A stretch of DNA of 64,000 nucleotides from Paenibacillus spongiae. GTDB lineage: Bacteria; Bacillota; Bacilli; Paenibacillales; Paenibacillaceae. Numbering within the stretch: the first letter of the stretch is position 1; each line of letters starts with the position of its first letter. The stretch is taken from the NCBI RefSeq assembly GCF_024734895.1, contig NZ_CP091430.1, positions 3,056,501-3,120,500 of the forward strand, given 5' to 3'. Made by a program: the position numbers and the translations under genes. The notes beneath the pieces are model-generated. The model ran no database searches, was not told the origin of the DNA, and saw nothing but the letters and a program-made list of their open reading frames with translations. Below are positions 42,976-51,736 of the stretch, in pieces.

Positions 42976-43314
42976 ATGGTCATGGAACGAGTGATCGACG
43001 GCATGGTGCAGAGCGTTGTCAAGCATTGCAATCCCGAGCAGATCGTCCTGTTCGGCTCCTGCGCCAAAGGAACGTTCAGGCAAGACAGCGATATCGACCT
43101 GCTTATTCTGCTCGATACCGATGTTCCCCGCCCGTATCGGGCTATTGAACTGAAGCAGCTTTTTCTGGAGTATCCGGTTGCAGTGGATCTGGTTATCCTC
43201 ACCCCCGAGGAGTACGAGGAGGAGCGCAGGAAGCCGTATTCATTCGCTTATTCCGTCTCGCTCTCCGGGCGTGTCCTATACGAGAAGCAGAATGCGGATT
43301 CGGCCGCACGCTGA
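42976..43314 (+). CDS. Minimal nucleotidyltransferase (MNT/MntA-like) inside the Tc-like locus
   Basis: 112 aa from the ATG at 42976, nine bases after AGGGGG; a GTG at 42970 is closer to the site and possible. The nucleotidyltransferase active-site signature is intact: VLFGSCAKGTFRQDSDIDLLILLD (G-S, then D-x-D near residues 37-39), with a third carboxylate in VAVDLVIL near residue 72. Proteins of this size transfer NMP groups (often AMP) to a protein or small molecule; in MNT-HEPN pairs they neutralise a HEPN RNase. No HEPN gene is adjacent, so it is solitary. Its place between the A and B-C toxin genes, with 25 nt to the next start, suggests it is co-expressed and may modify a toxin component or regulator. 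That role is inference. Confidence 0.85.
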   Translation: MVMERVIDGMVQSVVKHCNPEQIVLFGSCAKGTFRQDSDIDLLILLDTDVPRPYRAIELKQLFLEYPVAVDLVILTPEEYEEERRKPYSFAYSVSLSGRVLYEKQNADSAAR

Positions 43315-43339
43315 AGGCGATACGATGGAGGGGTAAGTC

Positions 43340-46300
43340 ATGGGAGATGAAAGGAAGACGAGCGGGAGCTCCGAAGAGACGGCGGCTCTGTCCGCCCCTT
43401 CGATTACCTTGCCCAAGGGCGGAGGCGCGATACGAGGCATCGCCGAGAAATTCGCCGCCAATACGGTAACCGGGAGCGGATCCATGACGGTGCCGCTCGC
43501 CGTAAGTCCGACCCGCTCGGGATTTGGGCCTGAGCTTGCGCTGACGCATGACTCCGGAGCCGGCAACGGCCTCTTCGGTTACGGCTGGTCGTTATCGATC
43601 CCCGCCATTACCCGCAAGACGGATGGGGGCTTGCCCCAATACCGGGACCATGAAGAGTCTGACCTGTATATTATGTCGGGCGTGGAGGATTTAGTCCCCG
43701 TGCTAATGGCGGATAGCAGCCGGCATAAGTACTATAACGAAGCGGAGGGCTTCGTCATTCACCGTTATCGTCCGCGGATCGAAGGCCTTTTCGCCCGGAT
43801 CGAACGATGGACGGAAACAGCAACAGGACGCATTCATTGGCGGTCGATCACTGGCGATAATATAACCGCCGTATATGGCAAGACGGACAACAGCCGGATT
43901 GCCGATCCGGAAGATCCGCAGCGCGTTTGTTCGTGGCTGATATCCGAAAGCTACGACGATAAAGGCAATGCGATTCTATACGAGTACGCAGCCGAGAACG
44001 ATATGAATATCGACCGGTCGCTGATCAGCGAGAGCGGCCGTGACTGTACCGCGAACCGTTATGTGAAGCGAGTTCACTATGGGAACAAGGTTTCGCGTTT
44101 CATCCAGCCCGATCTGTCTACGATGGAATGGATGTTCGAGGTCGTCTTCGATTATGACGAGAATCATTGTGAAGAAGCCGATGGGACGAATCATTCGTCT
44201 CTTGATGACGGCTCGGAGCTGCTGATGCGCGCATCCTCATCGCCGGGCCGTTCTTGGGCAGCCCGCCTGGATCCGATGTCGTCCTACCGGTCCGGCTTCG
44301 AGGTGCGCACCTACCGCCGCTGCCGCATGATGCTGATGTTTCACCGGTTCGATGAATTGGGAAGCGAACCGTACCTGGTGCGGTCGACTGCGTTTGATTA
44401 TGCGGATTTCGATTATTCGCAGCCGTTCACAGCGAAGGAGGAGCTTGCGCATCAAGGCAGCACGCGGTTCGCATCATTCCTGTGCGCGATTGTTGAGGCA
44501 GGCTATATTCGTGACGACAAGATTGAAGCAATCGTAAAGGGCGGCGCCCGATATATGGCGTATCGCCGGAAATTAATGCCGCCGCTTGAGTTCGAATACA
44601 GCAAGGCGGCAGTGGACGGCATGATTCGCGAGCTCGATGGCGATAGTCTGGATAATTTGCCTGCAGGCTTATTCGATGCGGCAAGTCAGTGGGTGGATCT
44701 GGACGGAGAAGGCATAGCGGGTGTCCTCACGGAACAAGCGGATAACTGGTATTACAAGCCGAATCTGGGCGGCGGCCGTTTCGGACCGCAGCAAGCTCTT
44801 GCCGCGCAGCACTCGCTTGCGGATCTTAGAAGCGGCCGCGAGCTGCTTCTGGATCTTAACGGCAACGGGCAGATGGATGTGGTGCGGCTGTCCGGACAGA
44901 CCTCGGGGTACACGGAGCGTTCGCAGGACGGGAATTGGGAGCCGTTCAAAGGCTTTGCGCAGTGGCCGAACCTCCCTTGGCAGGAGAAGAATCTGCGGTT
45001 CATCGACTTGAACGGGGATGGTCTTGCCGATGTGCTGCTCAGCGAGCAACATGCGTTCACCTGGTATCCCTCGCTTGGCGAAGAGGGCTTCGGCGCAGCA
45101 ATCAAGGCCGAACCGCCGCTTGACGAAGAACGCGGCATACGGCTGCTATTGTCCGACGATACGCAGTCCATCTACCTGGCCGATATGTGCGGCGACGGAT
45201 TGACCGATATCGTACGGATCCGCAATGGCGTGATTTGTTATTGGCCGAATCTGGGTTATGGCCGATTCGGTTCCAAGGTGACGATGGATCATGCGCCATG
45301 GTTCGATTATCCCGACCAATTCAATCCTAGCCGCATCCTACTGTGCGATATCGACGGTTCCGGTCTCACTGACGTGATCTATATGAACGCCGGGGGAATC
45401 CATCTCTATTTCAACCAATCCGGCAACCGCTGGAGCGACTCCTGCCTGCTGACTCACCTTGCTGCCCCGGATCATCTTTCATCCCTGACTGCCGTCGATT
45501 TGCTGGGGAATGGGACATCATGTCTGGTGTGGTCGTCCCCGCTGCCGAGTCATTCCCGCCGGCCCCTATGCTATATCGATCTGATGGGTGGAAGCAAACC
45601 GCACTTGCTGGTAAGATCGAGCAATAATTTCGGGGCGGAAACGCGTGTCAGCTACGTTTCGTCGACGACCTTCTATCTCGCTGACAAGGGGGCTGGACGT
45701 CCTTGGGTTACAAAGCTGCCGTTTCCCGTTCAAGTGGTTGCCCGCGTGGAGAAATATGATCACGTCGGCCGCAGCCGATTTACCACTCACTATACGTACC
45801 ATCACGGATACTATGACGGCAAGGAACGCGAATTTCGCGGTTTCGGCATGGTCGAGCAGCGTGATTCGGAGGATTACGAGGATTATGCTGCCGGCGAGAC
45901 GAACAGCGGAGGAAACGGGGAGCTGGCACCTGAATTCTATCAGCCGCCGGTGACCACCCGCACGTGGTTCCATACCGGGGCATCCATCGGGCAGGACCGA
46001 ATCATGCATCAGCTGCACAGCGAATATTACTTGAACGCCCCTTATGTTCCGGCGTCCAAGCTGCCGGAGGATCTGGAGGATTCAGAATGGGAGGAATGCC
46101 TGCGGGCGTTGAAGGGCTTGCCGCTGCGCCAGGAAATTTACAGCTTCGACGGGTCTGAGGTGCAGGAGCATCCCTACCGCATCGTGGAGTACAACTATGA
46201 GATCAAGCGAATCCAGCCCCGCGGCGGGCAGCCTTATGCGGTCTTTCTTCCCGTAGGCAGCGAAACGGTCACGCTTGATTGCGAACGCAATCCAGGAGAT

Positions 46301-49300
46301 CCGCATATATCCCATCAACTGAACCTGCTCATGGATCGGACGGGGCATGTTCTTCAATCCTGCACGGTGGTATATGGTCGCCAAACCGCGGACTCTGTAC
46401 TGCCGGCCGAAGTTACCCGCGATCAGCAGAGACTGCATATCGTATGCCGCGTCATTGATTATACGGCAGAGATCGATCGGGAAGCGCCGGCAGACTATCG
46501 GCGGAAAGCGTCGTATGCTTCCAGAAGCTACGAGCTGACAGGACTTGTACCGGCGGAGAAGCTTTTTACAATAAATGAGATTCGGGGCGCTCTGAACGAT
46601 GCGGAGGAGGCGCCATACGATGAAGAAGTGAGTCTTGGCTCTTCGAAGAAGCGTCTGATGACGCACAACCGGGTTTCGTTCATGGATAATCAATTGAATC
46701 GTCTGCCGTTCGGGGAGCGGGATACGCTGGGACTCGTATATGAAAGCTATCGCCTTGCTTTCACGTCAGAGGTGCTGGATGTACAGTATGCGGGCAACGT
46801 AACGCCGGCCGAGCTGGGGCAGGCGGGATATGTACAGCTAGACGGCGAACCCGGCTGGTGGATTCCGTCGGGAACGGCAATCTACCCGGTGAATCCTGCG
46901 GATCATTATTATGCATCCATCGGAACGAAGGATCCGCTTGGGATGGAGTCGATCGCTTCCTTCGACCGATACGACATGCTCATGGAGCAGGTGCAGGTCA
47001 AGCAGGCGTCATGGAACGTTATCCGTGCCCATAACGATTACCGGACGCTCAGCCCTTCGACGGTCATCGATCCGAACGGTAACCGTTCAGCTGTCGAGGT
47101 CGATTCGCTGGGGATGGTTGTGGGGACGGCTTTCATGGGCAAATCCGAAGATGGAGATGGCGATACGCTGGCCGATCCGACGATCCGTCTCGAATACAGC
47201 CTCTTTCAATGGAGGAAGGAGCGAAAGCCCAACTTCGTTCATGTGTTTGCCCGCGAGCGGCACGGGGCGGCCAACCCGAGATGGCAGGAGAGCTATGTCT
47301 ACTCGAGCGGAAGCGGAACGATTGCGATGATGAAAGCCCAAGCTCATCCGGGGAAGGCGCTGCAGCTTTCGGATGAAGGCGTTGCTGTCCTGGCGGATGT
47401 AGATCCGAGGTGGGTAGGCAGCGGGCGGACGGTTCGCAATAACAAGGGGAGCCCTGTCAAACAATACGAGCCTTATTTTAGCGCGACAGCGAAGTACGAG
47501 GATGAGAAGGAGCTGCGCGAAATCGGCGTAACGCCTCACATGTTCTACGATGCGATCGGCAGGAAAATCAGGACGGTCTATCCCGACGGCACGTTGTCGA
47601 GGGTGGAATTCGACTGCTGGAGCCGTACAGCTTATGACAGGAATGATACGGTTCTGGAGAGCAGGTGGTTCTCCGACCGCGGCAGCCCGGATCCGGCGAA
47701 CGAGCCGGAGCCGATTCATGACCCGCAGAGGCGGGCGGCATGGCTGACCGCGAAGCACGCCAACACGCCAGGCATCACGTATCTCGACAGCCTGGGCCGT
47801 TCCGTGTACTCTGTGTCCGATTATGGGGAAGGCAAGACGGCGGCCGTACGCTCGGAGAGCGACTTATCGGGCAGGTTCTCCCGGTTGATCGATCCATTGG
47901 GGCGCGAAGCGGCAAGCGGATTCAACGGCATGAGCGGGATACCGGTGTGGAGCGACAGCGCGGAGAGAGGGCGCCGGTGGAGCTTCTTGAATGTAATGGG
48001 CTCGCTGGTCAAATTATGGGATCAGCATGGACGCAAGTTCCGTACCGAATACGATACCTTGCACCGGGCGGTTGGTATTTTCACGCAAGAGACCGGTAGT
48101 GAGGAGCGATTATTCCGGTTCATCCTGTACGGTGACCGTCATCCCGATGCCCGGCGGCTTAATTTGCTTGGCGTAACTCATCAAATCTACGATCAAGCGG
48201 GCAGGATCGAGGTTCCGGAAGCCGACTTCAAGGGCAATCCGAAGCGTGTGGAGCGAACTTTGGCGAAAGATTACAAGGGGACGCCGGATTGGAAAGCAGC
48301 TTACGGGCAAGCCGATTATCATGCCGTTACAGCCGCGGCCGGCTCAACCTTGAACTTGGGTGAGGTGTTTGCTTCCTCAACCGAGTACGATGCCTTGAAC
48401 CGTCCGGTTCGGATGGAGCTGCCGGATGGATCTGTCGTACTCCCCGAATATAATGAAGGGAACTTCTGGGAGAAGGTTCGCGTGCAAATTCAGGGGCAAG
48501 GCGACTGGAGCGAATTTCTGAAGAGCCAGGATTACGATGCGAAGGGAAGACGGCTGTCAGCAAGATTCGGCAATGACATCGAAACCCGCTATGAATACGA
48601 TCCCGAATCGCTCCGCATGACCGGCATGCTTGCTTATCGGGAAGGGAATGATCCCGGGCTTCATGCCTTGCAAAATTTGCGGTTTACCTTCGATCCGGCC
48701 GGCAACCTAACCCATGCGGCGGACTATGCTCAGCAGACCCATTATTTCAACAATGCCGTAGTCAAACCGGAATACCGGTATGAATATGATGCGATTTATC
48801 AATTGATCTACGCAACGGGCAGAGAGCATGCTGGCCTGGCCAATGATGCGATCCGCAGCGAAAGCGATCTTGACTACAGGCAGCAGCTGCCCGATTTCAA
48901 CCAGGCCGAGGCGCTGCGAACGTATACGGAGGAATATGAGTACGATCTCCTTGGCAACATGACGGTCATGCGGCACCGGTACAAAACGCAAGCGGGGGTA
49001 GGCAACGGCTGGACGCGGCACTACCGGTATATTCATGAGGAGCATCCGGCCGATCGTACGAACCGGTTGAGTTCTACAAGTCTCCCCGGAGATGGCGAAG
49101 CAGGACCTTACAGCGCATCCTATCACTATGATGCCTATGGCAACATGACCCGAATGCCGCATCTTCAAGCCCTCGTCTGGAATTGCTTGGATCAGCTGAG
49201 TGAGGTGGATTTGGGCGGGGGCGGCAAGGCCTATTATGTCTGCGATTCGGGAGGGCAGCGGATTCGCAAGGTCATTGAACGCCCGGGCGGCGCGATTACC

Positions 49301-50932
49301 GAACGTATCTATCTGGGTGCTGTCGAGATCTACCGCGAACGATCGCAAGATGCCATCCATCTGGAACGCATATCGCTCACCGTATCTGACGATACAGGGC
49401 CAATCGCACAGGTGGACACGAAGACGAGGGATGACCGCGGACGGGACCCGGCGAATCCGTTGAACATGCCATTGATCCGGTATCAGCACGGCAATATGAT
49501 AGGATCGGCTGTCATTGAGACCGATACGAACGGGGGCATTATTTCATATGAAGAATATCACCCCTTCGGCACCTCAGCCTACCGTTCAGCCAAGCCGGGC
49601 TACGACATCAGTCTGAAGCGTTACCGGTTCTGCGGCAAGGAACGCGATGACGAAACCGGACTGTACTACTATGGAGCCCGGTATTATGCGCCATGGTTAG
49701 GGAGATGGTCAAGCGCGGACCCTGCAGGATTCGCAGATGGCGTGAATCTCTATATCTATTGCCGCAACAGTCCGGTTGCCCATACTGACCCTCATGGGTT
49801 AACGACAAGGGATATTCCCGGCACATCCAACGATCACTTGACCGAAAAGTCGACGCCGGCAGACCGGGAAGCATTCGCCAGACGGCACGGCTTCCGGATC
49901 GTTGACCCGCATCCCGAACAGCAGCGTTGGACCGGGTCTAAGTGGGAGCTTAGTCCGGAAGGCCGGTTCGAGCGAATCCGCCCAGGCGAGGAAAGCGGAG
50001 GCGGTTCAGGAGGGGCAACGGCGAACGAAGCTCCGGTAAGCACACCGCCGCCGGAACCGGCAGAGGAGCCGCCATCAGCCCCGCCGCCGGAAGAGCAGTC
50101 GGCGGATGGCGGAGAGTCCCCGGCGGAGCCCGCTGAGGAAACGCCTGAAGGCTCGGGTGAAGCAAGCGAAGGCTCCGGCGAGAGAAGCTTCTTCACGAGC
50201 AGCTTCTTCAAAGGGTTAGTCGTCGGCGTTGCCGTTACGGCTGCAGTAATCGCCGTTGTCGCAACCGGCGGCGCTGCCTTGGCGGTCATCGCCCCAGCCG
50301 CTTCCGCCGCAATCTCCGCTTCAGGAGTAGGAACGGCGCTGGCGGTAGCCGGCGGCGTGTTAACGGCTGCGAACATCACCCAATCGATCCGTCAGCGGGA
50401 TTTGATGAACAATCCGATCTCGGAAGAACAAGCGAATTACAATCTCGGGCTCGGAATCGGTTCCTTGGCGGGCGGTGCGCTGGCCAAACCGATTACCTCG
50501 GCTGTTACGCCGATCGGAAGAGGATTAGGGCAAGGATTCAGCAAATTTGGCGAGAATATGTCCAACGGGTTGTTAGTACCCGCAGTTCCGATGGGGCCGA
50601 CGGGCGGCGCCATATCGGTGCCGGTAAGCGGAAGCGTAACCTCAACCTCGGCCGTAACCGCGGCTGGCGTAGGCGTGGGCGCGAACGTGCTGATGATGTC
50701 TCGGGGGGGCGATGACGACGACGGGCCTTCCTTCGAGAGGACATCCGGAGGGGGAAGGAATCGGCCGCGGGGCAATCAGATGCAGAACAAGCAGTTTAAT
50801 GATATTGTCAAGAAGTACGGACTATCGAAGGATGAGAGGCAGCAGCTCCACCGGGCCATACAAGGCGAAGATCTGGATTACCACGGATTGGAGGAAGCGG
50901 TTCGCATGCTGTTTCCTCATAAATTCCCATAA
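43340..50932 (+). CDS. Single-chain TcB-TcC fusion: SpvB/TcB N-terminus, RHS shell, unrecognised C-terminal cargo
   Basis: 2530 aa, ATG at 43340 behind GGAGGGG. Residues ~20-330 are SpvB/TcaC-like (LPKGGGAIRGIAEKFAAN, then GFGPELALTHDSGAGNGLFGYGWSLSIPAI). Residues ~450-700 hold FG-GAP/VCBS-like calcium motifs (DLNGNGQMDVV, DLNGDGLADVL, DMCGDGLTDIV, DIDGSGLTDVI). Residues ~750-840 match the TcB middle region (TKLPFPVQVVARVEKYDHVGRSRFTTHYTYHHGYYDGKEREFRGFG). YD.xG RHS repeats run to the core terminus GLYYYGARYYAPWLGRW with paired DPAG and DPHG motifs (~2095-2155), where RHS/TcC shells self-cleave. The cargo, residues ~2155-2530, has an acidic Pro/Glu/Gly linker (~2212-2284), two Ala/Gly/Val hydrophobic helices (~2288-2350) and a small basic C-terminal helical domain (NKQFNDIVKKYGLSKDERQQ). 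No known catalytic domain is recognised in it. In Photorhabdus TcB and TcC are separate chains. Confidence 0.88.
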   Translation: MGDERKTSGSSEETAALSAPSITLPKGGGAIRGIAEKFAANTVTGSGSMTVPLAVSPTRSGFGPELALTHDSGAGNGLFGYGWSLSIPAITRKTDGGLPQYRDHEESDLYIMSGVEDLVPVLMADSSRHKYYNEAEGFVIHRYRPRIEGLFARIERWTETATGRIHWRSITGDNITAVYGKTDNSRIADPEDPQRVCSWLISESYDDKGNAILYEYAAENDMNIDRSLISESGRDCTANRYVKRVHYGNKVSRFIQPDLSTMEWMFEVVFDYDENHCEEADGTNHSSLDDGSELLMRASSSPGRSWAARLDPMSSYRSGFEVRTYRRCRMMLMFHRFDELGSEPYLVRSTAFDYADFDYSQPFTAKEELAHQGSTRFASFLCAIVEAGYIRDDKIEAIVKGGARYMAYRRKLMPPLEFEYSKAAVDGMIRELDGDSLDNLPAGLFDAASQWVDLDGEGIAGVLTEQADNWYYKPNLGGGRFGPQQALAAQHSLADLRSGRELLLDLNGNGQMDVVRLSGQTSGYTERSQDGNWEPFKGFAQWPNLPWQEKNLRFIDLNGDGLADVLLSEQHAFTWYPSLGEEGFGAAIKAEPPLDEERGIRLLLSDDTQSIYLADMCGDGLTDIVRIRNGVICYWPNLGYGRFGSKVTMDHAPWFDYPDQFNPSRILLCDIDGSGLTDVIYMNAGGIHLYFNQSGNRWSDSCLLTHLAAPDHLSSLTAVDLLGNGTSCLVWSSPLPSHSRRPLCYIDLMGGSKPHLLVRSSNNFGAETRVSYVSSTTFYLADKGAGRPWVTKLPFPVQVVARVEKYDHVGRSRFTTHYTYHHGYYDGKEREFRGFGMVEQRDSEDYEDYAAGETNSGGNGELAPEFYQPPVTTRTWFHTGASIGQDRIMHQLHSEYYLNAPYVPASKLPEDLEDSEWEECLRALKGLPLRQEIYSFDGSEVQEHPYRIVEYNYEIKRIQPRGGQPYAVFLPVGSETVTLDCERNPGDPHISHQLNLLMDRTGHVLQSCTVVYGRQTADSVLPAEVTRDQQRLHIVCRVIDYTAEIDREAPADYRRKASYASRSYELTGLVPAEKLFTINEIRGALNDAEEAPYDEEVSLGSSKKRLMTHNRVSFMDNQLNRLPFGERDTLGLVYESYRLAFTSEVLDVQYAGNVTPAELGQAGYVQLDGEPGWWIPSGTAIYPVNPADHYYASIGTKDPLGMESIASFDRYDMLMEQVQVKQASWNVIRAHNDYRTLSPSTVIDPNGNRSAVEVDSLGMVVGTAFMGKSEDGDGDTLADPTIRLEYSLFQWRKERKPNFVHVFARERHGAANPRWQESYVYSSGSGTIAMMKAQAHPGKALQLSDEGVAVLADVDPRWVGSGRTVRNNKGSPVKQYEPYFSATAKYEDEKELREIGVTPHMFYDAIGRKIRTVYPDGTLSRVEFDCWSRTAYDRNDTVLESRWFSDRGSPDPANEPEPIHDPQRRAAWLTAKHANTPGITYLDSLGRSVYSVSDYGEGKTAAVRSESDLSGRFSRLIDPLGREAASGFNGMSGIPVWSDSAERGRRWSFLNVMGSLVKLWDQHGRKFRTEYDTLHRAVGIFTQETGSEERLFRFILYGDRHPDARRLNLLGVTHQIYDQAGRIEVPEADFKGNPKRVERTLAKDYKGTPDWKAAYGQADYHAVTAAAGSTLNLGEVFASSTEYDALNRPVRMELPDGSVVLPEYNEGNFWEKVRVQIQGQGDWSEFLKSQDYDAKGRRLSARFGNDIETRYEYDPESLRMTGMLAYREGNDPGLHALQNLRFTFDPAGNLTHAADYAQQTHYFNNAVVKPEYRYEYDAIYQLIYATGREHAGLANDAIRSESDLDYRQQLPDFNQAEALRTYTEEYEYDLLGNMTVMRHRYKTQAGVGNGWTRHYRYIHEEHPADRTNRLSSTSLPGDGEAGPYSASYHYDAYGNMTRMPHLQALVWNCLDQLSEVDLGGGGKAYYVCDSGGQRIRKVIERPGGAITERIYLGAVEIYRERSQDAIHLERISLTVSDDTGPIAQVDTKTRDDRGRDPANPLNMPLIRYQHGNMIGSAVIETDTNGGIISYEEYHPFGTSAYRSAKPGYDISLKRYRFCGKERDDETGLYYYGARYYAPWLGRWSSADPAGFADGVNLYIYCRNSPVAHTDPHGLTTRDIPGTSNDHLTEKSTPADREAFARRHGFRIVDPHPEQQRWTGSKWELSPEGRFERIRPGEESGGGSGGATANEAPVSTPPPEPAEEPPSAPPPEEQSADGGESPAEPAEETPEGSGEASEGSGERSFFTSSFFKGLVVGVAVTAAVIAVVATGGAALAVIAPAASAAISASGVGTALAVAGGVLTAANITQSIRQRDLMNNPISEEQANYNLGLGIGSLAGGALAKPITSAVTPIGRGLGQGFSKFGENMSNGLLVPAVPMGPTGGAISVPVSGSVTSTSAVTAAGVGVGANVLMMSRGGDDDDGPSFERTSGGGRNRPRGNQMQNKQFNDIVKKYGLSKDERQQLHRAIQGEDLDYHGLEEAVRMLFPHKFP

Positions 50933-50956
50933 ATTCTAGCAGGAGGAAACGAGGGT

Positions 50957-51364
50957 ATGGAAATCGTCCGGAGCATGATCGGCGCTGCGGTCAATGAAGT
51001 CATCGCAGGCGGATCGAACGGCTCGATGGTCGTCATCGAGCTCGATCATAACTATGTACTATTTCTCTATTGCTGTTGGCGGATGAACGATGCGGATTCC
51101 GTCCTGTGCGGGTGGAACGATCAAGAGAGCTGCCTGGTTCGGATTAAGGAATTAGAAGGCGATACCGTTCTGACGGTTGATGTGGGCGCATTCTACGATA
51201 TCGTCATAAAATTCGCTAGCGGCAGAGAGCTTCGGGTGATGTGCGATATCACGCCCGGATGCGAGGACGGCCAAGAGGAGAACTGGTCGATTTGCAATAA
51301 GCAGGCCAATATCTGTTATGTCGTGGATAAACAGTTTCAATTAATCGAAACGAAGTTCTCGTAA
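50957..51364 (+). CDS. Candidate immunity protein for the RHS C-terminal cargo (135 aa)
   Basis: ATG at 50957 with AGCAGGAGGAAACGAGG, 24 nt after the fusion toxin stop. Small, acidic, cytoplasmic. Beta-rich core (SMVVIELDHNYVLFLYCCW, ESCLVRIKELEGDTVLTVDVGAFYDIVIKFASGRELRVMCDI) with six cysteines, ending ICYVVDKQFQLIETKFS. I recognise no family. A small acidic protein directly downstream of an RHS toxin tip is the usual position of a cognate immunity protein, so that role is inferred from position. The last gene of the toxin operon, it is followed by a promoter-terminator pair rather than an immediate terminator. Confidence 0.7.
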   Translation: MEIVRSMIGAAVNEVIAGGSNGSMVVIELDHNYVLFLYCCWRMNDADSVLCGWNDQESCLVRIKELEGDTVLTVDVGAFYDIVIKFASGRELRVMCDITPGCEDGQEENWSICNKQANICYVVDKQFQLIETKFS

Positions 51365-51412
51365 GCAGGTAAGTCAAGGTGAAATAAATAATGGAAAATA
51401 AGTAAAAATAAG

Positions 51413-51441
51413 TTGTTAAACAAGCCGAAGTGACATATAAT
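51413..51441 (+). promoter_or_regulatory. Sigma-A-type promoter downstream of the Tc-like locus
   Basis: TTGTTA (51413-51418), a 17-bp spacer, and consensus TATAAT (51436-51441). It is the best promoter in the neighbourhood, and no protein gene with a ribosome site follows it on this strand. Predicted start near 51448. Confidence 0.6.
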
Positions 51442-51447
51442 TGAATC

Positions 51448-51580
51448 AAGTGAAGCGACTTATGGTGTTTCTATTATGGGTGAATTTTGGCGAGGAAAAG
51501 CAAAATTGGATCATTAAAAAGGCTTCCACTTACTTGAATCACAAGAGCTCCCCGGACCTTACGGACCGGGGGCTTTTGGC
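51448..51580 (+). ncRNA. Candidate small RNA between the Tc-like locus and adhE
   Basis: The stretch runs from the predicted start of the promoter at 51413-51441 to the terminator at 51546-51576, giving a transcript of about 130 nt. AAGTGAAGC near its 5' end can pair with GCTTCCACTT near 51520-51530 with one bulge, and TTGAATCA occurs at both ends. The only open frame inside lacks a Shine-Dalgarno and passes through the terminator. The call rests on promoter plus terminator alone; I recognise no known RNA family. Confidence 0.45.
51546..51578 (+). terminator. Intrinsic terminator
   Basis: AGCTCCCCGGACC (51546-51558) pairs imperfectly with GGACCGGGGGCT (51563-51574), followed by TTTTGGCTTT. 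It is the first terminator after the toxin operon and would also end the candidate small RNA. Confidence 0.7.
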
Positions 51581-51668
51581 TTTGTGTGGGGATGGAAGGA
51601 ACCCGATATCGTCTCAGGCGCTGTTATTTTAATTAGTTGTGCCCGATCATATTCGTTGATGTCGAGAA

Positions 51669-51703
51669 GGGCATGCTCGAGAGAATATCTCTTGAGCATG
51701 CCC
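51669..51703. terminator. Symmetric hairpin after adhE
   Basis: GGGCATGCTC (51669-51678) pairs perfectly with GAGCATGCCC (51694-51703), and AGAGA/TCTCT pair inside. It lies 34 nt past the adhE stop on the minus strand, where TTCTC follows. Probably the adhE terminator, though the T-tract is poor. Confidence 0.55.
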
Positions 51704-51736
51704 AAACGAGTTGTACTTCTTATCTGGCAGCCTTTT

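Noticed and set aside
42976-43314. Reading the nucleotidyltransferase as half of an MNT-HEPN toxin-antitoxin pair
   Set aside because: Neither neighbour has a HEPN RxxxxH motif or suitable size; both are giant toxin proteins.
32262-50932. Many long open frames on the opposite strand within the two giant genes
   Set aside because: They are the usual antisense shadows of GC-rich coding sequence, lacking ribosome sites and protein-like composition.
32262-51364. Toxin locus as part of a prophage or integrative element
   Set aside because: No integrase, transposase, tRNA end, att-like repeats or phage structural genes were seen on either side; base composition matches the flanks by eye.
51441-51632. 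63-codon open frame inside the candidate small RNA
   Set aside because: It starts at the promoter minus-10, has no ribosome site and crosses the terminator.
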